A stretch of 64,000 nucleotides of DNA from Marinilabilia salmonicolor JCM 21150 (GTDB taxonomy: Bacteria > Bacteroidota > Bacteroidia > Bacteroidales > Marinilabiliaceae), in contig NZ_AJKI01000002.1 in assembly GCF_000259075.1 (NCBI RefSeq), positions 248,001 through 312,000 of the forward strand, given 5' to 3'. A program made the position numbers and the translations under genes. Shown in pieces: positions 9,508 to 18,584 of the stretch (the first letter of the stretch is position 1; each line of letters begins with the position of its first letter). The notes under the pieces are model-generated. The model was not told the DNA's origin, made no database searches, and worked only from the letters and a program-made list of their open reading frames with translations.

Positions 9508-10275
9508 TTATAGAATTTCCTGCTCCACAAGCTTCTTCATGACCTTTGGCCACAGTTCCTTAATCTCACTCTTTCTGAAGGTCAGTAATTCAACAAGACC
9601 TATACAGTCACCTTCCTGCATCACAGGCAACAGATACAGAAAGTAGTTTTCACTTTTTCCAAGTCCTGTTTCCACTTCGAAATAGTTTTCCGGAATTTCC
9701 TCCACCAGGGTGGCCTTTCCGTCGGTTACCGTCTGGCCATGCAGGCCGTCTCCGGCAGCAAATCCTGCAACCAAAGCATCTTCAGTAAGTCCGTAAGTTG
9801 CTTCTACGTTAAATATCCCCTTCGGTTCCCCTTTTTTATAGAGAACTGCAGCCATTCCGTGAAATAACTCCCCAAGCGTATATAACAATTGGTGCTTGTC
9901 GTCACCTCCAACCCGGGAAAGCTGTTGCAATATCTTTTCCTGATAGGTGGCAAAGCGTGCAGCCTCGTTTTCCTTCTCTTCAAAAGCAGATACAATCTCC
10001 TCAAGGTTATCAATCTTCCGGCTCATCCGTTTCCTGTCTTCCTCAAATTCATCTTTTTGACGCTCATTGAGAGCCCTCAACTGTTGATTGTTTTTATCAC
10101 TCACATAAAACGCTGCCAGAAAGAATATAAACGACAAAAACTCAACCAGGTAAAAGATGGTTCCCGGATTCTGTTCCAAAAAAATATTTTTGAGCAGTGA
10201 CAACCCAAAAGCAATTCCCCCCAAAAAAAAGAGATACTTTTGAAAAGCATGATGACTAAATTTAATTCTGCTCAT
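9508..10275 (-). CDS. Membrane-anchored GAF domain protein
   Basis: A 255-residue protein with two membrane spans near the N-terminus (about 10-30 and 38-56), a charged coiled coil (about 60-110) and a C-terminal GAF domain (about 110-255). It has no kinase, phosphatase or methyl-accepting output. The GAF and hairpin plan resembles the first half of the SiaA-like protein and of the GAF-PAS-PAS protein in the same unit, suggesting duplication. It may be a sensor subunit that associates with one of them through the coiled coil. The start was moved from a TTG to the ATG at 10275, which directly precedes the basic MSRIKFSHH sequence. Function unknown. Confidence 0.75.
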   Translation of the reverse strand: MSRIKFSHHAFQKYLFFLGGIAFGLSLLKNIFLEQNPGTIFYLVEFLSFIFFLAAFYVSDKNNQQLRALNERQKDEFEEDRKRMSRKIDNLEEIVSAFEEKENEAARFATYQEKILQQLSRVGGDDKHQLLYTLGELFHGMAAVLYKKGEPKGIFNVEATYGLTEDALVAGFAAGDGLHGQTVTDGKATLVEEIPENYFEVETGLGKSENYFLYLLPVMQEGDCIGLVELLTFRKSEIKELWPKVMKKLVEQEIL

Positions 10276-10286
10276 AAACAAATTTT

Positions 10287-10877
10287 TTAACCAACAAGAC
10301 TGTTTAAAACTTTCACAATTTCATCGGGCGTTAATATCTGGTCGGGTTCGAACAACTTCAGGGCTGACTGCGGCATAGTTTCCACATCGCAAGTTGAAGG
10401 ATCCTGCACAATGGTATAACCTTTTTTATCCTTAATGCCTTTTAATCCTCTGGCGCCATCTTTATTTGCACCGGTAAGAATAATGCCCAGTGTTTTCTCC
10501 CTGAACGCATAGGCTGCAGAGGAGTATGCAAAGTCAATTGCCGGCCGGCTGTGATTATACACTTCTTCGGTGGACAACGAAATAGTACTGTCGAATTCCA
10601 CAAAAAGATGATAGTTCGAGGGTGCCAGCATGGCCACACCGGGTTTAAGTTTTTCCTTATCAAATGGCTCAACCACCGGAATTCTGGATTTGAGATTTAA
10701 TCCCTCCACCAATCCGGATCGCACATGTTTCAACCGATGCAGACATAAAACCAATGGCACTGGAAACTCCGGGTCCAACTGCGAAAGGATTTTCGATACA
10801 ACAGAAAAACTTCCGGCCGATCCTCCAATGACCACAACTTTAAATTTCCGATCGGATTTCTTCATGCTGTTACTCAT
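10287..10877 (-). CDS. Receiverless CheB-type methylesterase
   Basis: About 196 residues carrying only the methylesterase domain of CheB. The catalytic Ser (VVIGGSAGS), His (LCLHRLKH) and Asp (LTGANKDGA) are all present, so it is likely active on receptor glutamyl methyl esters, but it lacks the receiver domain through which CheA controls CheB. The ATG at 10877 is preferred because it overlaps the end of the preceding CheR-like gene by 8 bases (ATGAGTAA). An upstream ATG at 10916 would add 13 residues. A second, full-length CheB is encoded at 14561-15640. Unregulated or differently regulated demethylation is a possible role. Confidence 0.85.
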   Translation of the reverse strand: MSNSMKKSDRKFKVVVIGGSAGSFSVVSKILSQLDPEFPVPLVLCLHRLKHVRSGLVEGLNLKSRIPVVEPFDKEKLKPGVAMLAPSNYHLFVEFDSTISLSTEEVYNHSRPAIDFAYSSAAYAFREKTLGIILTGANKDGARGLKGIKDKKGYTIVQDPSTCDVETMPQSALKLFEPDQILTPDEIVKVLNSLVG

Positions 10878-11712
10878 TTTTGACTCCCGGTTTCCTGAAA
10901 ATACTCTCTTTGTCATCCACCACCGTCAAATAATCTTTAAGATTGCCGGGAATGGTCTCTTTTACGCCAATGGCCAAAAATCCACCGGGACGAATATGAT
11001 CTACAATTTCTTTAAACAATTCTTCATGCCTGCTGTAGGAATAATTGATCCCCGAATTCCGGAAAACAATAAAATCAAACATCTCACCCTCTTCAGCCAC
11101 TCCGGCAGCCTTGGTCCGAAACCGGCAATGCTTCAGCAAGGCCTTATTAAAGATGGTATCTCCGCTTTCTTCGGTAAAATACTCTTCAAAACGGTCACTC
11201 TCTTCCAATCTTTTGTAATTACTGTGATTCAGCTCGCTGTTCCTGGTATCAAACACACCCATGGAAATTTCATTACAAAGCTGCTCAGACGGATGTTGAC
11301 AAACAACATCTACCGACTCAAGAAGATTGCTTTCTTTCAGCAAAACCAAAAAAGAAAACAATTCCTCTCCCGACGGGGTATCCGGAAACCACACAGTGAA
11401 ATGGTCTCCCAGGACAGGAAAGACATTCTGACGAACTGACCTCCAGAATCCTGGATCGCGAAACATCTCCGTAACCTTCACTGCCATGTGATACTTTACT
11501 TCTTCACGAAAATCTTCATCACTCAAACGCTCCGAAAAAGCGACAAGCTTTCTTACCTTCAGTTTTTCAAAAACATAGGCAAGCCTCCTTTTCAGGAAAG
11601 AAAATGACAATCCGGTATAATCCATATCCGGATATTCTGCCATCTCTGCGGTGACCATTTTTAAATCATTAATCCCTAACGTAACCCCCATGTAAAAACA
11701 TGTTTTGTTCAA
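10870..11712 (-). CDS. Divergent CheR-like protein with degraded SAM site
   Basis: A 280-residue protein alignable along its length with the CheR at 11709-12539, including FRDPGFW (substrate loop). The SAM-binding motif, normally like AGCSTGQE, reads PDTPSGEE, and the usual CRNVLIYF motif reads FRNSGINYS. It has therefore probably lost methyltransferase activity and may act as a binding or regulatory subunit. It begins with TTG at 11712, overlapping the stop of the preceding CheR (TTGA). An ATG at 11691 is the alternative. It overlaps the receiverless CheB at its end. Such tight coupling suggests the pair works as one adaptation module. Confidence 0.8.
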   Translation of the reverse strand: MNKTCFYMGVTLGINDLKMVTAEMAEYPDMDYTGLSFSFLKRRLAYVFEKLKVRKLVAFSERLSDEDFREEVKYHMAVKVTEMFRDPGFWRSVRQNVFPVLGDHFTVWFPDTPSGEELFSFLVLLKESNLLESVDVVCQHPSEQLCNEISMGVFDTRNSELNHSNYKRLEESDRFEEYFTEESGDTIFNKALLKHCRFRTKAAGVAEEGEMFDFIVFRNSGINYSYSRHEELFKEIVDHIRPGGFLAIGVKETIPGNLKDYLTVVDDKESIFRKPGVKNE

Positions 11713-12539
11713 TATCGCAAATGAAACACATTGCTTTTTCTGTAAACAGGTCCCTGGCGATCGAACTTGGTTTTAAAAAAACCACTTAATCCCTCGTGGG
11801 CTCCGAGTACAAGTGTTCCGTTATTGTATAATCCCTCGTGGAACCGCTGAACAATGCGATTCTGAAGATTTACATTAAAATAAATCAATACATTGCGGCA
11901 AAACACCACATCTACTTTATTGTAAAAAGGCACGTCATTTTTAACCAAATCATGCCTTATAAATTTTATCTTTTCCTTCAAAAAAGGTTTTACACTTATC
12001 CGGTCGTGTTTCTCATCCACATCGAAATAATTCAAAAAAGTTGTTTTATCTCCGGATGTAATATCAAATACGGTGTTGAAATTCTCAATGCAACCCCGGT
12101 CAATCTGATTTTGATAAACCCCTTTTCTCGCGACATCCAGTGCATTCCGGCTTATATCCGTGGCAAAAACACGCACCTTATCGAGCAGCCCCAACTCATT
12201 AAACAAAATAAGAAGAGAATAAACTTCCTGACCTGTTGAGCATCCTGCATGCCAGACATTAATAAAATTATTTCCCGACAACGAGGGCAAATGTTTTTCG
12301 AAGAGATATTTCCAGACTGCAGGATCTCTGAATAACTCAGTTGTATTTACTGTGATGGCTTCCACTACCTGCTCCACAAAGTCCTTATCATGGCGGGTCC
12401 TTTCACAAAGTTGCTCAAGTGTCACCTCCTGATCCCTCATCACTTTATCAATTCTTCTGTAAATGGAGTTATCTGAGTAATCCGAAAAGTCGTAAGGAGA
12501 GTGCTGCTTAAGCACCCGGAGATATTCTTTATATGTCAT
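11709..12539 (-). CDS. cheR: CheR methyltransferase
   Basis: A 276-residue receptor methyltransferase with an N-terminal helical domain and the SAM-dependent domain. LFRDPAVW, the SAM motif WHAGCSTGQEVYS, the acidic strand VRVFATDIS and CRNVLIYFN are all intact. It would methylate glutamates in the cytoplasmic part of the chemoreceptor encoded at 22404-24143, or of another receptor elsewhere. The ATG at 12539 is preferred over a TTG 18 bases upstream, giving MTYKEYLRVLKQ. It is 29 bases after the GAF-PAS-PAS gene. It is one of three CheR-like genes within 8 kb. Confidence 0.92.
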   Translation of the reverse strand: MTYKEYLRVLKQHSPYDFSDYSDNSIYRRIDKVMRDQEVTLEQLCERTRHDKDFVEQVVEAITVNTTELFRDPAVWKYLFEKHLPSLSGNNFINVWHAGCSTGQEVYSLLILFNELGLLDKVRVFATDISRNALDVARKGVYQNQIDRGCIENFNTVFDITSGDKTTFLNYFDVDEKHDRISVKPFLKEKIKFIRHDLVKNDVPFYNKVDVVFCRNVLIYFNVNLQNRIVQRFHEGLYNNGTLVLGAHEGLSGFFKTKFDRQGPVYRKSNVFHLRY

Positions 12540-12568
12540 TACGCCACAACTGTTCAACCCTACAATAT

Positions 12569-14449
12569 TTAAAAGAGTTCTACCTCCACATTTTGAATAA
12601 ACGCAGTGTAAGAATGGTCGTCACCCACCTCTGCGTCCGACAGAAGGAATAATACAGGCACTTCTTCCCCGTATTTGTTTAAAATCGGAACCTCCTTCCG
12701 CTCACCAATTACCTTACTTCCATTGGAATTAACAAAGGCCGATACAAATGGATCATTTTTGGTGGCGTCTTTGGAAAACAGTTTGGAAACATGCTCTCCC
12801 AGAACTTCCTCCCGGTTGTATCCCCAAAGCTTCTCGGCTGCAGCATTGAAAAATTCCAGCATTCCCTCCTTATTGGTGGTAATAATGGCATCAAGAGCTC
12901 CCTCCAGGGTCTTTTCATTTCGGATTTTCACGGCCTCAATCTCTTTGAAGTGTCCTTTAACCTCATTCCGAGCCTCTTCAAGCATGACGCCCAGTTCGTC
13001 TTTCGACCGTTTAAGAGCTTCCTCCATTTGCACCTGCTCGGTAACATCATTCTCGAGACTGAGAATTTTCATTATCTCGCCGTCATTATCCACCACGGGT
13101 GAGTATGTGGTTAGCAAATAAATTTCTTCACCCAGCTTGGTACGACGACGCACCCGCCCTCGGAAGTTTTGCCCCTCCTGAAGCTGAGCCAGAATTTTGT
13201 CCAGTTCGCCCACATCCTCCTTAAAGAAGAAGATTCTCAGGTTTTGATCTTCAATTTCCTCGGGACGATATTTAAAAGTGCTCAGAAAATTATGATTTAC
13301 AGAAATTAATGTCCCATCGGTTTCAAATTCACAGCTGATGGCAGCATGATCGATAGCATCCAGAATACCCTGCATTTCCAGGGCCTGACGTTCGCTCTCC
13401 TCCTGAGTAGCCTTCATCTCTTCCAGGTTCTGACGGAGCTCCTCCTCCTGCTGAGCCATCTTTTCGGCCTGAATCTGAGTCTCTTTCAGCAGTTTGGACG
13501 TCTTCATATTGGTCTTAACCGTAGAAATGGTCAGCGCAATACTCTCTCCGAGTTTTTCAACAAACTCGATTTCGAACTGCTCAAAAGGATGGAAGGACGC
13601 AAGTTCTATGACACCATAAATCTCTTCGTTGGCTTTTAAGGGCACAAGCATAACAGCTTTAGGTGTGGCCTCACCGAGCCCGGAAGTTATATTTACATAA
13701 TCTTCAGGAACATCCGTCATGTAAATGGTGCTCTTCTCCAATGCGCAACGTCCCACAAGACCTTCTCCCCAACCAATGATCTTATCGGCGAATTTTTTTC
13801 GTTCATAGGCAACACAAGCGGTCATTTCGAAGTATTTCTCATCGCCATTGGAGGGGTGATTCAGCAAAAACACACCACCCTGATTAATTTTCATATAATT
13901 GACCAGGTAGTGGATAATATTGTAAGAAAGCTCCTCCAGGTTGTCATTATTCTTGCGCAGCAACTCGGCAAACTGGGCCAAACCCTGAGTAACCCAGGTT
14001 CGCTGCTCCTCTTCGAGACGACGTTGTTCCTGATCACGCTTATTCTGAACCATAAACTCCCTCAATTTAATGAGAGCTTTGGTCAGCGCATCTCTTTTCT
14101 GATTATCGGGTAAGGATTCTTCCAGGTTTCCCTGCCTCAAATTGTCTATAAAGCCCAAAACCATTTTGGTTTTTCCGGCTTCCCGCTTAATACGCTTATT
14201 TTGTTTACGAATGGAACGAACAAAAACATTGGCTACCTGATAACCAATAATGGCAAAAATGAAGGGAAACAACAACACCACCCAAAGACCGGGCATGAGT
14301 GCCAGAAGAGTATGTAATCCTCCACCGTATTGCCGCACAACTTCAGCATCAAAGCTTAACAAAATAACAATAGCAGCCAAAATAAGCCCCAGCGCAAAGC
14401 CCCGAAGCGAATAATTTGATAATATACGTTTGTAGTCGGTCTTCTTCAT
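12569..14449 (-). CDS. GAF-PAS-PAS membrane sensor without output domain
   Basis: About 626 residues. Two membrane spans are at about 15-35 and 45-72. A GAF domain follows at about 140-310, then a Gln/Glu-rich coiled coil (about 310-355), then PAS domains at about 355-475 and 510-620. No kinase, PP2C, cyclase or methyl-accepting domain follows, so the signal must be passed by contact. Partners could be the His-less kinase-like protein or the CheR/CheB enzymes encoded beside it; CheB-CheR-PAS fusions are known elsewhere and this may be the unfused form (inference). The start was moved to the ATG at 14449, since the longer frame begins with ATT. Confidence 0.82.
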   Translation of the reverse strand: MKKTDYKRILSNYSLRGFALGLILAAIVILLSFDAEVVRQYGGGLHTLLALMPGLWVVLLFPFIFAIIGYQVANVFVRSIRKQNKRIKREAGKTKMVLGFIDNLRQGNLEESLPDNQKRDALTKALIKLREFMVQNKRDQEQRRLEEEQRTWVTQGLAQFAELLRKNNDNLEELSYNIIHYLVNYMKINQGGVFLLNHPSNGDEKYFEMTACVAYERKKFADKIIGWGEGLVGRCALEKSTIYMTDVPEDYVNITSGLGEATPKAVMLVPLKANEEIYGVIELASFHPFEQFEIEFVEKLGESIALTISTVKTNMKTSKLLKETQIQAEKMAQQEEELRQNLEEMKATQEESERQALEMQGILDAIDHAAISCEFETDGTLISVNHNFLSTFKYRPEEIEDQNLRIFFFKEDVGELDKILAQLQEGQNFRGRVRRRTKLGEEIYLLTTYSPVVDNDGEIMKILSLENDVTEQVQMEEALKRSKDELGVMLEEARNEVKGHFKEIEAVKIRNEKTLEGALDAIITTNKEGMLEFFNAAAEKLWGYNREEVLGEHVSKLFSKDATKNDPFVSAFVNSNGSKVIGERKEVPILNKYGEEVPVLFLLSDAEVGDDHSYTAFIQNVEVELF

Positions 14450-14560
14450 CTGATAAATATTATTTTCAGGCAACCTCAATTAATAGAGATATTAACGAAC
14501 CATAAGCAAAAAGGTTATAGTACAACCAATGATTCTCTATTCTAAAGCGGTTAAGGAAGG

Positions 14561-15640
14561 TCAAATAAAATTCTTTAAAAGATAGGGCGCCATTTTATCG
14601 ATTGGCAATACCTCTTTTGCTGCCCCCAGCTTAATTGCTTCGCGCGGCATTCCAAAAACCACCGAAGAGGCTTCGTCCTGCGCTATAGTAGAGGCTCCGG
14701 CCTCCTTCATCTCAAAAAGACCTTTGGCTCCGTCGTTCCCCATACCGGTAAGCAGAATTCCCATGGCATTTTGCCCGGCATAGCGGGCTGCAGAGCGGAA
14801 CAAAACATCAACCGAAGGCCTGTGTCTGTTTACTAAAGGTCCTTCACGAACCTCTACAGAATATTCCTTCCCCGTTCGTTTCAGCAACATGTGCTTATTT
14901 CCCGGTGCAACCAGAACCCTTCCCTGGTATAAGCGATCCCCATTCTCTGCCTCCTTCACCTCCAGCTCGCAAAGGTTGTTAAGACTGTTTGCAAAAGAAC
15001 GGGTAAAACCTTCGGGCATATGCTGCACAATAACAATCCCCGGCATCTTGGCCGGTAAGTTTTTCAGAAAAGCACGTATCGCCTCTGTTCCACCGGTAGA
15101 AGCACCCAACGCTATAATTTTCTCAGTGCTGATAATTTTTTTATACGATGTGCTTTTTTGCAAAATGACATCAGCAGAGAACTTTGGTGCTACCCAGTCA
15201 ACCTGAGGCGTATGGCTTATCTTAAGCCGGGTAAGTTTGGCCTGTGATGCTGCTTTAACTGCATCACACAATAATATTTTGGACTCATTGATAAACTGAG
15301 CCGCATTCATGGCCGGCTTTCCAATGATTTCGGAAGCTCCGTACTCCAGAGCTTTCATTGCTGTTTCAGTTCCCTCGGTGGTAAGAGATGAAATAACCAC
15401 TACAGGAATAGGATGCTGCGACATAATTTTGCGCAGGAACGTAAGTCCGTCCATCCGTGGCATTTCAATATCCAGGGTGATTACATCCGGAACTTCCTTC
15501 ATAATCTTCTTTACCGCAATAAGAGGGTCGGCTGCAGTGCCCATAACCTCTATATGCGGATCAGACTCCAGAATGGCAGAAAGACTCTGACGGACTACCG
15601 CCGAGTCATCCACAATAAGTACCCTGATATTCTTACTCAT
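14561..15640 (-). CDS. cheB: CheB receptor methylesterase/glutamine deamidase
   Basis: A 359-residue full-length CheB. The receiver domain (1-125) has the acidic pair D10/D11 and phosphoacceptor Asp57 ([12 protein letters not shown]). The linker precedes the esterase domain, with catalytic Ser (LGASTGGTE), His (VQHMPEGFT) and Asp (TGMGNDGA). It removes methyl groups from receptor glutamates when phosphorylated by CheA. It lies between cheD and the GAF-PAS-PAS gene on the same strand. All key residues are intact and the length is that of the family. Confidence 0.95.
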   Translation of the reverse strand: MSKNIRVLIVDDSAVVRQSLSAILESDPHIEVMGTAADPLIAVKKIMKEVPDVITLDIEMPRMDGLTFLRKIMSQHPIPVVVISSLTTEGTETAMKALEYGASEIIGKPAMNAAQFINESKILLCDAVKAASQAKLTRLKISHTPQVDWVAPKFSADVILQKSTSYKKIISTEKIIALGASTGGTEAIRAFLKNLPAKMPGIVIVQHMPEGFTRSFANSLNNLCELEVKEAENGDRLYQGRVLVAPGNKHMLLKRTGKEYSVEVREGPLVNRHRPSVDVLFRSAARYAGQNAMGILLTGMGNDGAKGLFEMKEAGASTIAQDEASSVVFGMPREAIKLGAAKEVLPIDKMAPYLLKNFI

Positions 15641-15661
15641 AGAACTAAATCAAAGAAAATA

Positions 15662-16132
15662 TTACTGTGCCTTTTTATCCAAAAACTTATGTCGTACCTC
15701 ACCGCTGTCTGTGAAGAAGAGTATTTTCCGTCCTTTCCGGCCTCCGGTACTGGATGCCACAACGGGAATCTTTTTCGCTTCTAAAATCAATCTGGCCACC
15801 CTGATATTCCTTTCACCGATAAGGGTTCCGTTGGCCCCGCTTTCGATCAACTCTCCTCCGCCAAAAATCTTGGCTTTAAGGTTTTCTCTACGGGCACCCA
15901 ACTGGCTCATCTTCTCCAATAATTTATCGATGGCGATATTTCCGTATTTGGGAGATGCCAGGTCGTTACCGTTCCAGTTAGGCAGCATATAATGGTTAAT
16001 GCCCCCTATCCGGGTAACCGGATCCCACAAACATATCGCCACGCAGGAGCCAAGAATGGTCTTTACCACATACGGCTCTTTACTGGCAAATAAGGTGGAT
16101 GGATATAAAAAATGTTGTGAATATTGCTCCAT
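15662..16132 (-). CDS. cheD: CheD receptor glutamine deamidase
   Basis: A 156-residue CheD. The catalytic Cys30 sits in LGSCVAI and His47 in GGINHYMLP, the 17-residue spacing known for CheD, with a Thr just upstream of the Cys. CheD deamidates receptor glutamines to glutamates and, in systems with CheC, is held by it. No cheC, cheX or cheZ is present in the window, so CheD here would act without that feedback partner. It is 21 bases from cheB and 11 bases from the kinase-like gene, clearly in one unit. Confidence 0.94.
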   Translation of the reverse strand: MEQYSQHFLYPSTLFASKEPYVVKTILGSCVAICLWDPVTRIGGINHYMLPNWNGNDLASPKYGNIAIDKLLEKMSQLGARRENLKAKIFGGGELIESGANGTLIGERNIRVARLILEAKKIPVVASSTGGRKGRKILFFTDSGEVRHKFLDKKAQ

Positions 16133-16143
16133 TAATAAAAACC

Positions 16144-17043
16144 TTAAAAAATCTCATCACCATCATCAAAAAAGATGTCATTACCTTCGCCACTAAAACC
16201 GTCAACAACATTCTTTGCTTCAGGCACATGAATGATGAAAGTGGAACCTTCACCTTTTTGGCTCTTGATATCAATCTCTCCTCCCAACACATCAAGTAAG
16301 GCTTTAGTTATGGACAATCCCAGTCCATGGCCCCGGTTGATAGAGTTGATTCCGGTATCGAGTCGCTTGAAACGCTCGAAAATGATTTTTTGGTTTTTAT
16401 CAGAAATTCCTGTTCCAAAATCCTGAACAGAGAAGCTTAATTTTTCTTCGTCCGCCCAAACCTTAATAATTACTTTGCTATCCTTAAAACTATACTTAAG
16501 CGCGTTGTTTAACAAGTTGCTGAGTATAAGCTTAATTTTTTCACTGTCGGTTTTGAAGTAAAAATTCTTTCCAAAACCATATTCAATGTTCCATTCAAAT
16601 TCAATCTGGATACCCATTTTCCGGGCCACCAGATTAAAAGCTTCGATGATGCTCTGAATAATTCCGCGCACATTCACTTTCGAAATATTCGGAACCACTT
16701 CTCCGGCTTCAATTTTTGCAGCAACAAAAATATTTCTCAACTGAAAGTCAAGGTTAAAAGCCTCACTATGAATAAGTGCAACCATGGAAACAACCTTTTT
16801 CCAATCGTTCTTCTCCACCGAAAGAATGGATTTTGACAACCCCAGGATGGATGTAAACGGGTTCACTATCTCATTAGAAATATTTGATATAAAGTGGCTT
16901 TTAAGGGCCTCCGATTCCCGTAACTTATTGGTAACCTCCTGTAATTCACGAGTCAGCAGTTGAACCTCCTGTTCGAACTTTTTCCGCTCGTTCATTTTCT
17001 CCCGGATTTCCTTTAATAATTGTCTGTCAGTAATGTTTGTCAT
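16144..17043 (-). CDS. Histidine-kinase-like protein lacking the phosphoacceptor histidine
   Basis: A 299-residue soluble protein: an N-terminal coiled coil (about 10-45), a HisKA-like helical hairpin, and an HATPase_c domain with N-box (LLNNALKYSFK), G1 (DFGTG), F-box and G2 (GHGLGLSITK) intact. In the H-box the expected His is Asn57 (FISNISNEIVNPF); the codon is AAT, one change from CAT. It can probably bind ATP but not autophosphorylate at the usual site. It may act as a phosphatase, an ATP-dependent scaffold, or a serine kinase of the SiaB sort. It precedes cheD by 11 bases and has a candidate promoter upstream. Confidence 0.85.
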   Translation of the reverse strand: MTNITDRQLLKEIREKMNERKKFEQEVQLLTRELQEVTNKLRESEALKSHFISNISNEIVNPFTSILGLSKSILSVEKNDWKKVVSMVALIHSEAFNLDFQLRNIFVAAKIEAGEVVPNISKVNVRGIIQSIIEAFNLVARKMGIQIEFEWNIEYGFGKNFYFKTDSEKIKLILSNLLNNALKYSFKDSKVIIKVWADEEKLSFSVQDFGTGISDKNQKIIFERFKRLDTGINSINRGHGLGLSITKALLDVLGGEIDIKSQKGEGSTFIIHVPEAKNVVDGFSGEGNDIFFDDGDEIF

Positions 17044-17130
17044 AATGCATTAATTATAGCGTCATCGTATTTTATTTTCTATTCTGATTGAGATTCAATC
17101 CAAAGTGTTAAAAAGATTGAAAATCGGGCA

Positions 17131-17138
17131 CAAATATA
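17131..17138 (-). promoter_or_regulatory. Candidate -7 element before the kinase-like/cheD unit
   Basis: On the minus strand the sequence reads TATATTTG, matching TAnnTTTG, about 90 bases before the kinase-like gene. No good -33 box was found. It suggests that the genes from 17043 down form a second transcription unit. Confidence 0.3.
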
Positions 17139-17182
17139 TTGAAAATCATCAAATTCCATAATTCCCACCATTCAGGTCTGCG

Positions 17183-18049
17183 TTATAACCGCTTAAATAT
17201 TGTTGGTTTAACATGTTCTAGCGGCACATCCATACCAGATAACGACTCTGAATGACCAATAAAAAAATATCCGTCTGAACTCAGATGCCTGCACAAACGG
17301 TTGATAACTTTTTCCTGTGTTACCCTGTCGAAATAAATCAGAACATTTCTACAGAAAATCACATCAAAAGTTTCACTAATATCATAAACAGAGTCTATCA
17401 GGTTGAGATATCTCAACTTCAGATTGGCCTGCAATTCCGGAACCACTCTGACAGTCGGATTCACCCTGTCTTTACTCTTTAAAAAATACCTGCGTTTCAG
17501 ATCAATGGGTACCATGTCTATTTTAGACTCCTTGTAAACGCCCCGGGCGGCTGTCTGAAGCATCTGGCTGGAGATATCGGTACCCAGAATCTCATATCTG
17601 AAGCGCGGATTCGCCAGTTTAAATTCGTTCAGTGCAATGGCTATGGTATAGCCTTCTTCCCCGCTGGATGAACCTGCACTCCATACCTTAAAAGGCCGGC
17701 TGAAACCGGTTGATTCGGCAAAATCCGGAAGCACATGATCTTTAAGGAAAGCGAAATGTACCGGCTCCCTGTAAAAATCAGTTTTATTGGTAGTAACCAC
17801 GTTCAGAAAGTTCAACAGCTCCCGTTCCTGACCTTCCTTACTAAAAAAATATTCCTTGTATTCAGTATAGGAGTTCATCCTGAGTTCACGGATTCTCTTT
17901 AGCAAACGCCCCTGAAGCATAATTCGTTTTACAGGAGGCATTTTTATGCCATATTCGGTAAATATATATTTGCTAAAAGCCTGAAAGTCCTTTTCCGACA
18001 GTTCTGCCTTAAAGCAATCAAACCCCTTATTTTCCGAATTACTCTCCAC
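17183..18049 (-). CDS. cheR: CheR methyltransferase
   Basis: A 288-residue CheR with an intact set of motifs: DFYREPVHF, SAM motif WSAGSSSGEEGYT, FRYEILGTDIS, and CRNVLIYFD near the C-terminus, plus GHSESLSG at the end. It methylates chemoreceptor glutamates. It lies 16 bases after the distal cheW and is the last gene of the MCP-cheA unit. The start is GTG at 18049; no ATG occurs until residue 36, within the folded N-terminal domain, so GTG is taken as real. It is the most canonical of the three CheR-like proteins and probably serves the linked receptor. Confidence 0.93.
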   Translation of the reverse strand: MESNSENKGFDCFKAELSEKDFQAFSKYIFTEYGIKMPPVKRIMLQGRLLKRIRELRMNSYTEYKEYFFSKEGQERELLNFLNVVTTNKTDFYREPVHFAFLKDHVLPDFAESTGFSRPFKVWSAGSSSGEEGYTIAIALNEFKLANPRFRYEILGTDISSQMLQTAARGVYKESKIDMVPIDLKRRYFLKSKDRVNPTVRVVPELQANLKLRYLNLIDSVYDISETFDVIFCRNVLIYFDRVTQEKVINRLCRHLSSDGYFFIGHSESLSGMDVPLEHVKPTIFKRL

Positions 18050-18065
18050 GCCCTAAATTGAATAA

Positions 18066-18539
18066 CTACTGCTCCTTAGCTGCTGTTAATATTTTATCCA
18101 TTTCAATGACCTCATTGCGGGTAAAGACTTTGTCAGGATCCAACACAAAGACAAAGGCATCATCTTTACTGTACGTTCCGGCCACATACCCGGGCTTGTA
18201 CTCCTGATGAATGGATTTTAATTCCCCTTCTTCCATTTCAAGCACATCAGATACTGCATCGGCCATGACAGCCACCCGATAATCATCTTCTTCCTCTTCT
18301 TTATGCAGATTCAATATCACAATTACTGAATTTTGTGATGCTTCCACTGCCCCAAGATTAAATTTCAACCCGGTGTTAATTAAAGGAATCACTTCATCCC
18401 GGAATTCAATGAGTCCGGCAATAAATTCCATCTTCTGGGGTACAGGCTTTGGCTTTTCATATTCCCGGATTTCCATCACATGAGAAACATGAACAGCAAA
18501 AACTTCATCAACTACTTTAAATGTCAGATATGAGTTCAT
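18066..18539 (-). CDS. cheW: CheW adaptor protein (second copy)
   Basis: A 157-residue CheW, the SH3-like adaptor that joins chemoreceptors to CheA. Visible family segments include YLTFKVVDEVFAVHVSHVMEI at the start, FIAGLIEFRDEVIPLINTGLKF in the middle and the acidic loop plus VADAVSDVLEM. An insertion of acidic residues (HKEEEEDDYRV) between strands distinguishes it from the other CheW. The C-terminal tail (DKILTAAKEQ) is helical. It lies between the first cheW and cheR. Two different CheWs beside one CheA suggest a mixed array or two receptor sets. Confidence 0.92.
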   Translation of the reverse strand: MNSYLTFKVVDEVFAVHVSHVMEIREYEKPKPVPQKMEFIAGLIEFRDEVIPLINTGLKFNLGAVEASQNSVIVILNLHKEEEEDDYRVAVMADAVSDVLEMEEGELKSIHQEYKPGYVAGTYSKDDAFVFVLDPDKVFTRNEVIEMDKILTAAKEQ

Positions 18540-18584
18540 TTATATCTTTTTATTTTTTACAATACCGGTATCCGTTTTCCTCTA

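Noticed and set aside
10870-11712. Degenerate CheR as a pseudogene
   Set aside because: The frame is intact, full-length and overlaps both neighbours, so it is more likely a functional, non-catalytic protein.
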